Source of the DNA: Allium sativum
Taxonomy: Eukaryota; Streptophyta; Magnoliopsida; Asparagales; Amaryllidaceae
Length of the DNA stretch: 64,000 bases
Assembly (NCBI GenBank): GCA_030737875.1
Contig: CM060925.1
Span: forward strand, 485,890,514 to 485,954,513
Direction: 5' to 3'
A program made the translations under genes and the position numbers. Under the pieces are notes generated by a model. It saw only the letters and a program-made list of their open reading frames with translations. It made no database searches and was not told the origin of the DNA. This document shows positions 1 through 10,446 of the stretch, piece by piece; positions within the stretch are counted from its first letter, which is position 1, and every line of letters starts with the position of its first letter.

Positions 1-239
1 CCAACTCGAGGTTGGGTTGAGTTTGTAGCATAAATCTATCCGGATCCGCCCGGCTTAACTAGTGGCTACAAACAATAGGACCCAATGTGGGTAGTTGGTC
101 ATGTAGCACTTAAAACCCGAGGTTAGACTAGGTTGTGGTGTAAATCTACCCGGACCCGCCCGACTTAACTAGTAACCACAACAAAGTCTAATGTGAGAGG
201 TTGAGGTGCATTAATCTAATTAATGCCACATGAAAAGGT

Positions 240-1010
240 TAAGTAATTTTGATTAATGACACTTAACCGATATGACACGAATGGGTAGGTTAAGTTAAAC
301 CGGACTTGGTTCCTTAATGACACTTAACCATATAAGACAATTAGGGGATGGGGTTAGGTAACCTACACTTGATTAATCTAAACACGGTAATTAGATGGGG
401 TTAAGTAATCCATACCTAACTAATCAAACACGGTAAATTTGATGGGGTTAAGTGATTTACACTTAACTAATCCGACTTGGTAATTAGGTGGGGTTAAGTA
501 ACTTAGACTTAACTAATCTAAACACGGTAATTAGATGGGGTTAAGTAACCTTCACTTAACTAATCTAAGCACGGTAATTCGATGGGGTTAAGTTAAACAC
601 TTATCCAATCTAAACTTGGTAATTCAATGAGGTTAAGTAACCAATACTTAACCAACTTAACATGATAGTTTAATGGGGTTAAGTAACTTATACTTAACCA
701 ATTATACATGATGATTTGATGAGGTTAAGTAACCTACACTTAACCAATCTAATATGTGGACCTGGTAGGGTTAAGTCACAAGACCTTTTAAATTAGGCTT
801 AACCATTGTAATACGATTAGTGGATGGGGTTAAGTTAACCTATACTTAACCAATCCGACTCGATCATCTGATGCGATTTAGATAATTTATGCTTAATCAA
901 TCTAACACGATAATCTGATAGGGTTAAGACAAACCAATACTTAACCAATTTGACTTGATAGGGTTAAGTCATGCGCTTCCTGGTATACTTAACCAACTTG
1001 TAGGGCTAAG
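240..1010 (+). repeat. Hairpin-unit array in A 5' LTR
   Basis: About a dozen degenerate units of roughly 47 bp lie in tandem. Most contain GGTTAAGT, a 7-8 nt variable loop, then ACTTAACC or ACTTAACT, followed by a variable AATC-rich spacer. The two arms are exact or near-exact reverse complements, so every unit can form a stem of about 8 bp. The same array occurs at 6480-7250 and, reverse-oriented and partial, in fragment F near 38820-39385. Confidence 0.85.
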
Positions 1011-1793
1011 CCTTGAACTTAAATACTTAGCCAATATTGACGTGATTCGTAGGTGGGCTAAGTCGTGAACCTGAATAACAACACTTAACCCAATAGACAA
1101 AACCCTAGTGAGACGAACTAGGTAGAAAATCGTGGTTAATCAAGGGTAACGGGGAAAAGAAGCTAAGTGGAAAACCTTAGTTAAGTATAACTAAGTAATA
1201 ATTCTTAGCCAAGGACATGGGACTAGTTCATGAATGGATGAGTAACCCGATATGGTAGGTCATCGCTTAAACACACGAGGAGGAGCAAATGATCCGACTT
1301 GGATAAGGGCTCCAACGAACTGGGTGACGAAGCGGTAGCTTCGGGGGACGTGAGGGTACTCTTGGCATCCCTCTATGAGGTGGCAGGTGGTCCATGAAAC
1401 CCGGCCTCACAGAGGTTAAGGTCTTCGATAGAAAAGCCAAGAGTCTGCCTTGGTTGCTATGCGAGCGACCTAAAGACTGGGATGGATTAGCGTGGAGTCG
1501 ACGATACTTGATTTTGCCCTGGATAGCACGTCGTCGACTACCTACCATCTTTAGTCAATCGTGTACGAACGGAAAGGCAGGGAACCCCCAACAGACCATG
1601 TTCTTGCTATCGAGTCATGGGTGAGGTTGGCCCATAGGAAAGTGGGGCTATAGTGGGGCCGGGATTTGGTTCTCATACATGATTTTTCTTGGATTGCCTT
1701 TCAGTAGTTGAGGGAGGGGTCACGTGGGACCATTGCTACGGGTACAAAAACAGACCTTGATATCTGCATCAGCAGACGACTTAAAGCTCCCGA

Positions 1794-1835
1794 CCGAGTT
1801 CCGTATTTCTTGATTTGCCCTGGCACGGAACTCGG
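1794..1835 (+). other. Conserved stem-loop in A 5' LTR
   Basis: CCGAGTTCCGT at 1794-1804 is the exact reverse complement of ACGGAACTCGG at 1825-1835, giving an 11-bp stem with a 20-nt loop. Equivalent stem-loops occur in the A 3' LTR, in fragment F and in both B LTRs, with paired or wobble-compatible changes. This suggests selection on an RNA structure in the LTR transcript. Confidence 0.75.
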
Positions 1836-2982
1836 ATGGCACATTGAGGAACATGTGCGTCTAGACATGGAAAACGATTCACGATACATACGCGGGATAA
1901 AGGGCGCGGTTGATGGGTGGCATAATCCCTAGTGTCCCTTGGTGGCTGAACCCAAACCGAGACACGGAAACGTTCATTAGGTAGCATAATCCTAGTGGTC
2001 CTAGGTGACATAAATCCTAAGTGAACACACGATAGTTCATGGTAAGAAAACATAACCAGATCAAGGGTAGCAGTCCAAAATAACCTCAAGGATAAAACGT
2101 TTACATGGGAAAGCCCGTATGGCCTACGGAAAAGGACTGAACTTATACATGGAAAGAAACATACGAGTTGGGAAAACCTACATATGCTATATATATTAGG
2201 TTGACATGGACCATTACAAGACATTGGGCAAGGGACATTCATAGTTGACACATGACGCGGGTTGGGATACTAGTACGAGAGGTGCAGAGCAAATATACAT
2301 GATAAATACTCTGGGATGATATACGTGATAGACACCATGGGATGGTATACAGGATAGATACCTTGGGATAGTATACGTGATAGAAACCTGACGATGTGAT
2401 ACCTTGATTTATCATGACACTGTAGTTTATCATGATATCTTAGTTTACCTTGCTACAGTAGTTCAGCATGTTACCCTGGTTTAGTTTATCTATCTTGTAG
2501 TCATCCTTATGTTTACTTTCAGTTTATGCATGTCATGTTACCTTTACCTGTTTTTATACTGGAAGTAGATAGGACTTACCAGTCTTTATGACTGACCCCA
2601 TTTTGTTTCGCCTCTTGGTCTTCCGTTTCCCCCCCTCCAGGATTCAGGGAGGAAACACTGTTATCTAGTTCGGACTTCTTCTGCTTGAAGGTCATCACGC
2701 ATGGCTTGGACTTTTCTTGGCTATGGCTACTTACTGTTTTACTTGGGGAATAATTTATGAAATGGTTTTATGCTTCTTTACTATTGCAAGACAGGTTTTG
2801 ATGTATTCTGATGTAAAAGGCTTTAGACCTTATTTTATAAGGTAATGAAATTTGTTTTACTTCCGCTGTTTAATATATGTTCTGTCTTGTAATATTTCTG
2901 TGCATGTTTACCTCGATAATGCTTCACCAAACCTAGTGCATTCCCTTTGTGAGTGACCCTAGCGGAGGTGGGGTGTTACATT

Positions 2983-2994
2983 TGGTATCAGAGC
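2983..2994 (+). other. Primer binding site of element A
   Basis: TGGTATCAGAGC lies two bases after the LTR end at 2980. This is the usual plant initiator tRNA-Met primer site, also used by elements B, E and H in this window. Confidence 0.93.
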
Positions 2995-4856
2995 AGAAGG
3001 TTACCAAACTGGGCAAAAGTTTTTAAAAACCTTCTGAAACTATTTGAAAACCCGTTTACAAAGAAGCATTTTTTTTCAAGAAAAGTTTTTAAAGGATATT
3101 CCCCAAACGGCCATTAGCACTATCCTTTGTTTCCTTGATTGAATCTCTTTTCCTTTCTTTCCTCCATCGGTAGTCACAGTAGTTTTAACTGCGACTAATC
3201 CTTGTCTAGCCACGTAAGTGTTTCCCGTGCGATGGAGGAAGTTCTTGAGAGACCTGTTGCCGCGTTATAAGAAAGGATAGTAAGAACGAGGATAAGGGAC
3301 ACAAGCTTAAGGATAGGCAACTTGTTGGTATGGCTTAAGCCACAATGGAGGGAAAACGGGACGGATAGTTAAGAATTATGGGACAAGGACAAGATCATCG
3401 AGAGGGCAATTGTATACTCTCATTTCTAGCGTATCTCGTAAGGATGGTAACGATCTTGTTAAACGTTTAGCTTTTCCTTTCTATCATCCCGTCAGGACTT
3501 TGTTTTGATCATAGCATCTTTTAAGTCTGCTTCGATAGTTAAGTCTCTGCACCTTAGTACTAGCATGGTAGAATATCCTACTTTAGTCCTAAAATCTGGT
3601 TGGAGAGTCGGTCCATTTATTCATGACTTGCTTGGATTTGAGAATGTCTATGCCAAGTGTTGAGATTAGAAGCAATGCTTCTATTGTTGAGCTATGGATG
3701 GATTCTAGGGATGAAGTAGTTATCCAGTAAGGGATGCCATTCTCGGTTTTGAAAGGAGGGTAGTTAAACTCTTAACTTGCCTTGGTAATACCCTCGAAGT
3801 CTTGTATAACCTTTTGGGTTCTGTCATGGTTAGTTACCTAGAATCTCTTGATGTATTTATCGGAAATCTCTGATCCGATCGAGTAACGTTCGCCAATAAG
3901 GCGGATGGTTCATTCCGCTTGAGCATGGGTTATAGGAATCACCCTAGTAAGTGCACGTGTTAACATGGATTGACAACGGAAAACAAGATCCAGAATTCAC
4001 TAGTGGATTTTGGAGAGCTTGCATGATTACGCAAATATGTTTGAGCCAAGCATACTAGGAAAAGAATAAGTGAAAGTGAAACGAGAGGCAACAGAGAAAT
4101 GAGTTCCAACTCATACCTGGGAAATAGGAATCAAGGAGCTACGAAATCATTAAGTCAAAAGGCGGTCAAGGCACAATGGAATTAAGCTCAAGGAATTGCG
4201 GCTTAGACGCGCGCATCATGTCTCTTTTAAAGAGTACATCTTTGCTCCTTGGTCCACCTGTAGAGCTTGCTTGCACGCTATCGCTTGGTGGATATCCTCT
4301 CGGTCCAATTCTAGTTGCAAACCCCGTAAGGAGTTTGTCTTGTTTATCTTTTCGATCCTATCTTGGGAACCTTAGGTAGGACTCTATGGATGTAAACATG
4401 TATTTGAAACATGTTATGATTGATATGGTTGCAAATGGTTGCAAGTGGTTGCTCGTGAATGCGCGAATACACATTAGATACTAGATTGACGCGGTCACGT
4501 TTCATGTTGCATATGCACGAGTATTTGTACTTGTTTATGGTTGAAATTGAATATGTTACCATGTGAATGTTGCATGTGGATGAATGGTTGTGCACACATA
4601 TAGTGTTTATATGACTAGGACCATTTACATACATGTTGGATTCATGGCACTAGACATATTTTGCATTAGAAAGATCATTCAGGCCTGATCATTAGCATTA
4701 GCTAAGGAGCATATACACACACGTTCTGCATATGTTCATATGGCATTAGAAATCGTCTAAGGACAATGGTTGCCAGTGGATGATGCTTTGAGTAGATGGA
4801 TGATGGATGGTAGGATACGTTCTTCCTAACTTGGAGATTTCGGGGACGAAATCCTT
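2995..4856 (+). pseudogene. Element A internal region: eroded gag-pol relic
   Basis: No long open frame survives. Short stretches align by eye with element H. Sequence near 3545-3600 resembles the H protease region near 48215-48265. Sequence near 3770-3850 resembles 48461-48535 just before reverse transcriptase. Sequence near 3893-3940 resembles the start of reverse transcriptase near 48785-48840. The segment 4350-4470 resembles the H 3' untranslated region near 51555-51650. Most of gag, the reverse transcriptase core, RNase H and integrase are absent, so large deletions have removed the coding region while the ends and cis-acting sites remain. A polypyrimidine stretch ending in AG at about 3120-3176 parallels the candidate splice acceptor before H gag. 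Confidence 0.75.
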
Positions 4857-4869
4857 AAAGGGGGGAGAA
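4857..4869 (+). other. Polypurine tract of element A
   Basis: AAAGGGGGGAGAA lies directly before the LTR start TGTAACAACCC at 4870. It is the plus-strand primer site of LTR retroelements. Confidence 0.88.
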
Positions 4870-5099
4870 TGTAACAACCCGAATTTTAACAACGTGTTAA
4901 GACAAGAATCGTGGCAGAATTAAATTATAAAATCTGAATCAGGATAAACGGGTTGCGCCATTGTGTTCGTCTCGGAAAAATACGCGAAATAGAGTTCGAA
5001 ATTTCGTAAATCGGAGTCCGTATGACCGAGATATGGCCTCGCGAAGTTTCACGAAAATTCAAATCCGAAAACAGATTTGAATTCAGCCCAAAAAGAGAA

Positions 5100-5117
5100 G
5101 GCGGGAAAATTCCCGCC
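5100..5117. promoter_or_regulatory. Inverted E2F-like motif pair in A LTR
   Basis: GGCGGGAAAATTCCCGCC contains two 8-bp arms, GGCGGGAA and TTCCCGCC, separated by two bases. TTCCCGCC fits the plant E2F consensus. A similar pair lies in the element H LTR at 44170-44187. E2F binding is inferred from the motif only. Confidence 0.5.
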
Positions 5118-5130
5118 AGACACACAGGGT

Positions 5131-5215
5131 GTCGACACCCATGTCGACATCGGTGTCGACCCCTGGGTTGACCCCCCTCCAGGGGGTCGACATGGGTGTC
5201 GACCCCTAGGTCGAC
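5131..5215. promoter_or_regulatory. GTCGAC palindrome array in A LTR
   Basis: Six GTCGAC hexamers start at 5131, 5143, 5155, 5186, 5198 and 5210. They form two triplets with exactly 12-bp spacing, about 130-215 bp upstream of the TATA box. The same motif with 12-bp spacing recurs at the same relative place in elements B and H. Confidence 0.7.
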
Positions 5216-5344
5216 CCCCCCTGTAGAACCCCGACCTGGTGCACCTGCTTGTCATGTTGGCTCGGTTTTGGAGGCTTGTGACGATTTTGGATGGCTTGGA
5301 TTCGATCTAAGGTTAATCCTATGGCCTAAAATGCTCCTAAACTC

Positions 5345-5352
5345 TATAAAAA
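5345..5352 (+). promoter_or_regulatory. TATA box of element A LTR
   Basis: TATAAAAA lies downstream of the GTCGAC array and is followed by CT-rich, leader-like sequence. It is the likely start region of element transcription. A GTAAGT donor-like hexamer follows at 5610. Confidence 0.65.
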
Positions 5353-5886
5353 GACCCTAACCCCCTAACCTAAATCACTCAAACTCTCTCATGCCACGAA
5401 GTGCTGCCCAAATGCCAAGTGATCATGGCCTCCATCTCCAACTCCAAGAGACTATGCATGCAAATCGGATATGAATCGAAAGGTGCAAGCTTGCTACACC
5501 AAATCGAGGCTCGATCAACGTTGCTACGGCGATTTCATGACGGTTCTTCATCAAAGGAGCCACCTTTCTTCGTCACGATGATGCATAATCCTTCCCTAAC
5601 CCTCGCTATGTAAGTTCTAGCTACTTGTAGATTCTAACGGTGGTTCTAATGTGACATGGGATAAAATGCGATGAAACATAAGTATGCTAGCTTATGTGAA
5701 CCTAAATTTTCCCCTTTTCTATGATCTATGACCTTGGGCTAAGTTGTAGCGACTTAATCATGCCATTCATGTTATGTTTAACCTAGTATAGCTTGCAAGT
5801 TTGAATCTTTATCTATGAAATGTTAGCATGAACCTTTGGGAACCACTTGACTTGTGAAATATGGGCAAAGACTTGACTTTGGGGCT

Positions 5887-6022
5887 TATGCATGTTTGTG
5901 GCCAAATTACCTTAGAATGCTATGCATGTTTGTGGCCAAATTCACTTGTGATACTATGCATGCTTGTGGCCAAATTCCCTTATGATACTATGCATGTTTG
6001 TGGCCAATATGTTAGCATAATA
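5887..6022 (+). repeat. 34-bp minisatellite in A 3' LTR
   Basis: The unit TATGCATGTTTGTGGCCAAA plus a variable tail begins at 5887, 5921, 5955 and 5989, an exact 34-bp period. The matching place in the 5' LTR is outside the window. Confidence 0.85.
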
Positions 6023-6479
6023 CCCTACTATGTGACTCGCTTCCACTTAGGTTGGGAATACGTTTGGGTAGCTTAGGAAAAACGTGGGTATGACATGAAA
6101 AACTTGACATGGGGTTTACATGAGAACATGACATTCATGATACATTTAAATATGGTCATGACACGTGGGGAAAACATGGAACTTGAACTAGACATGGGTG
6201 GGTTGTAAGTGTAATAAGACACTAGACCAAACATGAAAGTGGCCAACTCGAGGTTGGGTTGAGTTTGTAGCATAAATCTACCCGGACCCGCCCGGCTTAA
6301 CTTGTGGCTACAAACAATAGGACCCAATGTGGGTAGTTGGTCATGTAGCACTTAAAACCCGAGGTTAGACTAGGTTATGGTGTAAATCTACCCGAACCCG
6401 CCCGGCTTAACTAGTAACCACAACAAAGTCTAATGTGAGAGGTTGAGGTGCATTAATCTAATTAATGCCACATGAAAAG

Positions 6480-7250
6480 GTTAAGTAATTTTGATTAATG
6501 ACACTTAACCGATATGACACGAATGGGTAGGTTAAGTTAAACCGGACTTGTTTCCTTAATGACACTTAACCATATAAGACAATTAGGGGATGGGGTTAGG
6601 TAACCTACACTTGACTAATCTAAACACGATAATTAGATGGGGTTAAGTAATCCATACCTAACTAATCTAACACGGTAAATTCGATGGGGTTAAGTGATTT
6701 ACACTTAACTAATCCGACTTGGTAATTAGGTGGGGTTAATTAACTTAGACTTAACTAATCTAAACACGGTAATTAGGTGGGGTTAAGTAACCTTCACTTA
6801 ACTAATCTAAGCACGGTAATTCGATGGGGTTAAGTTAAACACTTAACCAATCTAAACTTGGTAATTCAATGAGGTTAAGTAACAAATACTTAACCAACTT
6901 AACATGATAGTTTAATGCGGTTAAGTAACTTATACTTAACCAATTATACATGATGATCTGATGAGGTTAAGTAACCTACACTTAACCAATCTAATATGTG
7001 GACTTGGTAGGGTTAAGTCACAAGACCTTTTAAATTAGGCTTAACCATTGTAATACGATTAGTGGATGGGGTTAAGTTAACCTATACTTAACCAATCCGA
7101 CTCGATCATCTGATGCGATTTAGATAATTTATGCTTAATCAATCTAACACGATAATCTGATAGGGTTAAGACAAACCAATACTTAACCAATTTGACTTGA
7201 TAGGGTTAAGTCATGCGCTTCTTGGTATACTTAACCAACTTGTAGGGCTA
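6480..7250 (+). repeat. Hairpin-unit array in A 3' LTR
   Basis: This is the counterpart of 240-1010, with the same unit of about 47 bp and the same GGTTAAGT/ACTTAACC arms. Loops and spacers differ between units more than the arms do. Confidence 0.85.
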
Positions 7251-8035
7251 AGCCTTGAACTTAAATACTTAGCCAATCTTGACGTGATTCGTAGGTGGGC
7301 TACGTCATGAACCTCAATAACAACACTTAACCCAATAGACAAAACCCTAGTGAGAGGAACTAGGTAGAAAATCGTGGTTAATCAAGGGTAACGGGGAAAA
7401 GAAGCTAAGTGGTAAACCTTAGTTAAGTATAACTAAGTAATAATTCTTAGCCAAGGACATGGGACTAGTTCATGAATGGATGAGTAACCCGATATGGTAG
7501 GTCATCGCTTAAACACACGAGGAGGAGCAAATGATCCGACTTGGATAACGGCTCCAACGAACTGGGTGACGAAGTGGTAGCTTCGGGGGACGTGTGGGTA
7601 CTCTTGGTATCCCTCTATGAGGTGGCAGGTGGGCCATGAAACCCGGCCTCACAGAGGTTAAGGTCTGCGATAGAAGAGCCAAGAGTATGCCTTGGTTGCT
7701 ATGCGAGCGACCTAAAGACTGGGATGGATTAGCGTGGAGTCGACGATACTTGATTTTGCCCTGGATAGCATGTCGCCGACTACCTACCATCTTTAGTCAA
7801 TCGTGTACGAACGGAAAGGCAGGGAACCACCAACAGACCATGTTCTTGCTATCGAGTCATGGGTGAGGTTGGCCCATAGGAAAGTGGGGGTATAGTGGGG
7901 CCGGGATGTGGTTCTCATACATGATTTTTCTTGGATTGCCTTTCAGGAGTTGAGGGAGGGGTCACGTGGGACCATAGCCACGGGTACAAAAACAGACCTT
8001 GATATCTGCATCAGCAGACGACTTAAAGCTCCCGA

Positions 8036-8077
8036 CCGAGTTCTGTATTTCTTGGTTTGCCCTGGCACGGAACTCGG
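8036..8077 (+). other. Conserved stem-loop in A 3' LTR
   Basis: CCGAGTTCTGT at 8036-8046 pairs with ACGGAACTCGG at 8067-8077. Compared with the 5' LTR copy one C has become T, which keeps pairing in RNA as a G-U wobble. Confidence 0.72.
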
Positions 8078-9221
8078 ATGACACATTGAGGAACATGTGC
8101 GTCTGGACATGGAAAACGATTCACGATACATACGCGGGATAAAGGGCGCGGTTGACGGGTGGCATAATCCCTAGTGGCCCTAGGTGGCTGAACCCAAACC
8201 GAGACACGGAACGTTCATTAGGTAGCATAATCCCTAGTGGTCCTAGGTAAAATAAATCCTAAGTGAACACGCGATAGTTCATGGTAAGAAAACATAACCA
8301 GATCAAGGGTAGCAGTCCAAAATAACCTCAAGGATAAAACGTTTACATGGGAAAGCCCGTATGGCCTACGGCAAAGGACTGAACTTATACATGGAAAGAA
8401 ACATACGAGTTGGGAAAACCTACATATGCTATATATATTAGGTTGACATGGACCATTACATGACATTGGGCAAGGGACATTCATAGTTGACACATGACGC
8501 GGGTTGGGATACTAGTACGAGAGGTGCAGAGCAAATATACATGATAAATACTTTGGGATGGTATACGTGATAGACACCATGGGATGGTATACAGGATAGA
8601 TACCTTGGGATAGTATAAGTGATAGAAACCTGACGATGTGATACCTTGATTTATCATGACACCGTAGTTTATCATGATATCTTAGTTTACCTTGCTACAG
8701 TAGTTCAGCCTGTTACCCTGGTTTAGTTTATCTATCTTGTAGTCATCCTTATGTTTACTTTCAGTTTATGCATGTCATGTTACCTTTACCTATTTTTATA
8801 CTGGAAGTAGATAGGACTTACCAGTCTTTATGACTGACCCCGTTTTGTTTCGCCTCTTTGTCTTCCGTTTCCCCCCTCCAGGTTTCAGGGAGGAAACACT
8901 GTTGTCTAGTTCAGACTTCTTCTGCTTGAAGGTCATCACGCATGGCTTGGACTTTTCTTGGCTATGGCTACTTACTGTTTTACTTGGGGAATAATTTATG
9001 AAATGGTTTTATGCTTCTTTACTATTGCCAGACATGTTTTGATGTATTCTGATGTAAAAGGCTTTAGACCTTATTTTTTAAGGTAATGAAATTTGTTTTA
9101 CTTCCGTTGTTTTATATATGTTCTGTCTTGTAATATTTCTGTGCATGTTTACCTCGATAATGCTTCACCAAACCTACTGCATTCCCTTTGTGAGTGACCC
9201 TAGCGGAGGTAGGGTGTTACA

Positions 9222-10432
9222 TCTGTGGTGGTGCAGTGTTCGGTTTGTGCTCACAATGGTTTGGTCTGCACGTTACTACCAAGCGGGTGGGCCTTGACTG
9301 CAAAACTAGCTTTGAAGTCAGAATACTGTGACGAGGTGACACTAGGGTGATTTGGCGATCGCCTCAATGGGAGGCGAGGTCAGGATCAACTAGGATAGTA
9401 GATCGCCGGGTACCCGTCGTCGGCAGCCAGTGGGATGCGAAAAGACTAGAGCTAAACCCAAGATGCCATCCACCTTTCACTATCAAGGCACAGTGCTTGA
9501 GGAGAGATACCAATTGGATGTTTAGATTGTTTGTTAGGTGCAAGTCGCTTAGCTCTTGTAGTCTTTGCTAGTTGAGGAAGAGTCTGAGGTGGGGCCATAA
9601 CCACTATGAAAAACAAACCTGAAGGGTATCTATATTATGAGGGTCTTAAAGGCGGGCCTGTACAGATACGGAAAAGCTCCCGACCGAGTTTCGTGTTTCC
9701 TGTACAGCCCTGCCATGGAACTCGGTGCACCTTAGAGGTGGTGTGTAGTTAAGGTATCGAATACGGTTGACGATACGTACGTAGGAAAGTTTAGATACAT
9801 TCATGTCTGCTCCGGGTGGTTTATCGTAGACTTGAGGGCATTACTCTTCGATCTGATTCGAGCAAAGGTGGCAGTCCGTACGCTTGCGTAGCATGGCGAT
9901 GGCGGTTCTATGTGGAACGCAGCGTTGTTATATAGAGGTATGTATGTCACTCTAGCATAGGACGAGGGACTGCTTATACCTTAATACTGGGGGTAGCAAC
10001 ATATTTACAGAATTAAGTTAATCCACTGGGAGTAAATGGGTACGAAGTGTGTAAGCCTTAAGTGCTGTTGACCCAAGTAACCTAATAAATAAGAAAATGT
10101 GATTGAACAGTATATGTAGGATGATCCAAAGTGTGTAGTTTAAATCCAGTCACCAAAACTTGTGTTCTGACCACCTTCTCATAACATACTCATATGTTAG
10201 ATTTGTGGCAGAGATATGATAGCTTTGGATGCTAGTTAACCAGTATTATTAATATGGTAAAGCTATATTTTGATTATATTATATTTTATCCATTCCACTG
10301 TGAGATATTTTCTGAGCTCTAACATATTTTATATCTCTGTATTTTCTGCAGGATAACAGAGCAAACCAACACGAGTTTCGAAAGATTGTAATTTTGAAAT
10401 AATTTCGGTTTGTCGGAATTCTGATTGTTACA
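9222..10432 (+). repeat. Element B 5' LTR, 3' end only
   Basis: This is colinear with 19322-20577. The left part of this LTR is displaced to the other side of element A, off the window. The first five bases, TCTGT, would be one copy of the target duplication made by A. It ends in GATTGTTACA. Confidence 0.9.
9684..9725 (+). other. Conserved stem-loop in B 5' LTR
   Basis: CCGAGTTTCGTG at 9684-9695 pairs with CATGGAACTCGG at 9714-9725 over 12 positions, including two G-U wobbles. It lies in the same context (AAAGCTCCCGA upstream) as the A stem-loop. Confidence 0.72.
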
Positions 10433-10434
10433 TT

Positions 10435-10446
10435 TGGTATCAGAGC
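10435..10446 (+). other. Primer binding site of element B
   Basis: TGGTATCAGAGC lies two bases after the LTR end at 10432. Confidence 0.92.

Larger units (their letters stand above)
1..2980 (+). repeat. Element A 5' LTR, 3' two-thirds
   Basis: This matches 6243-9221 nearly base for base, with scattered substitutions and very few indels. It holds a duplicated module of about 110 bp around CTACCCGGACCCGCCCGGCTTAACTAGT-like sequence (1-220), an array of hairpin units (about 240-1010), and a perfect stem-loop at 1794-1835. Short open frames here are present in all A-type copies but look incidental. The LTR ends at GGTGTTACA. Confidence 0.92.
1..9221 (+). mobile_element. Element A: defective Ty3/gypsy chromovirus with ~4.35-kb LTRs (5' end outside window)
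   Basis: Bases 1-2980 repeat colinearly at 6243-9221, so they are the visible part of the 5' LTR and the end of the 3' LTR. The 5' LTR ends in GTTACA at 2980 and is followed by a TGGTATCAGAGC primer site. A purine tract at 4857-4869 precedes the TGTAAC start of the 3' LTR at 4870. The internal part is only about 1.9 kb, against 5.2 kb in element H, and carries scraps similar to H protease and reverse transcriptase. The element therefore looks like an internally deleted chromovirus. Base 9222 resumes the LTR of element B, so A inserted into B. A target duplication cannot be checked because the left end is off the window. Confidence 0.9.
4870..9221 (+). repeat. Element A 3' LTR (4352 bp)
   Basis: The LTR starts TGTAACAACCCGAATTTT and ends GGTGTTACA. 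In order it holds an inverted pair of GGCGGGAA/TTCCCGCC motifs (5100-5117), six GTCGAC palindromes (5131-5215), a TATA box (5345), a 34-bp minisatellite (5887-6010), the duplicated 110-bp module (6241-6475), the hairpin array, and the conserved stem-loop (8036-8077). No convincing protein is encoded. Confidence 0.93.

Noticed and set aside
240..1010. CRISPR-like array
   Set aside because: Units are degenerate and contiguous, with no fixed repeat/unique spacer pattern, and the DNA is plant nuclear. They are LTR-internal tandem repeats.
1267..1624. Overlapping sense and antisense frames of 76 and 93 residues in A LTR, also in 7509-7866 and 38278-38635
   Set aside because: The frames are open in all three copies but have no recognisable domain and lie in LTR sequence. 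Nucleotide-level conservation is enough to explain them.
2983..2994. Possible tRNA gene at TGGTATCAGAGC sites
   Set aside because: Only the short complement of a tRNA 3' end is present; these are primer binding sites without any cloverleaf around them.
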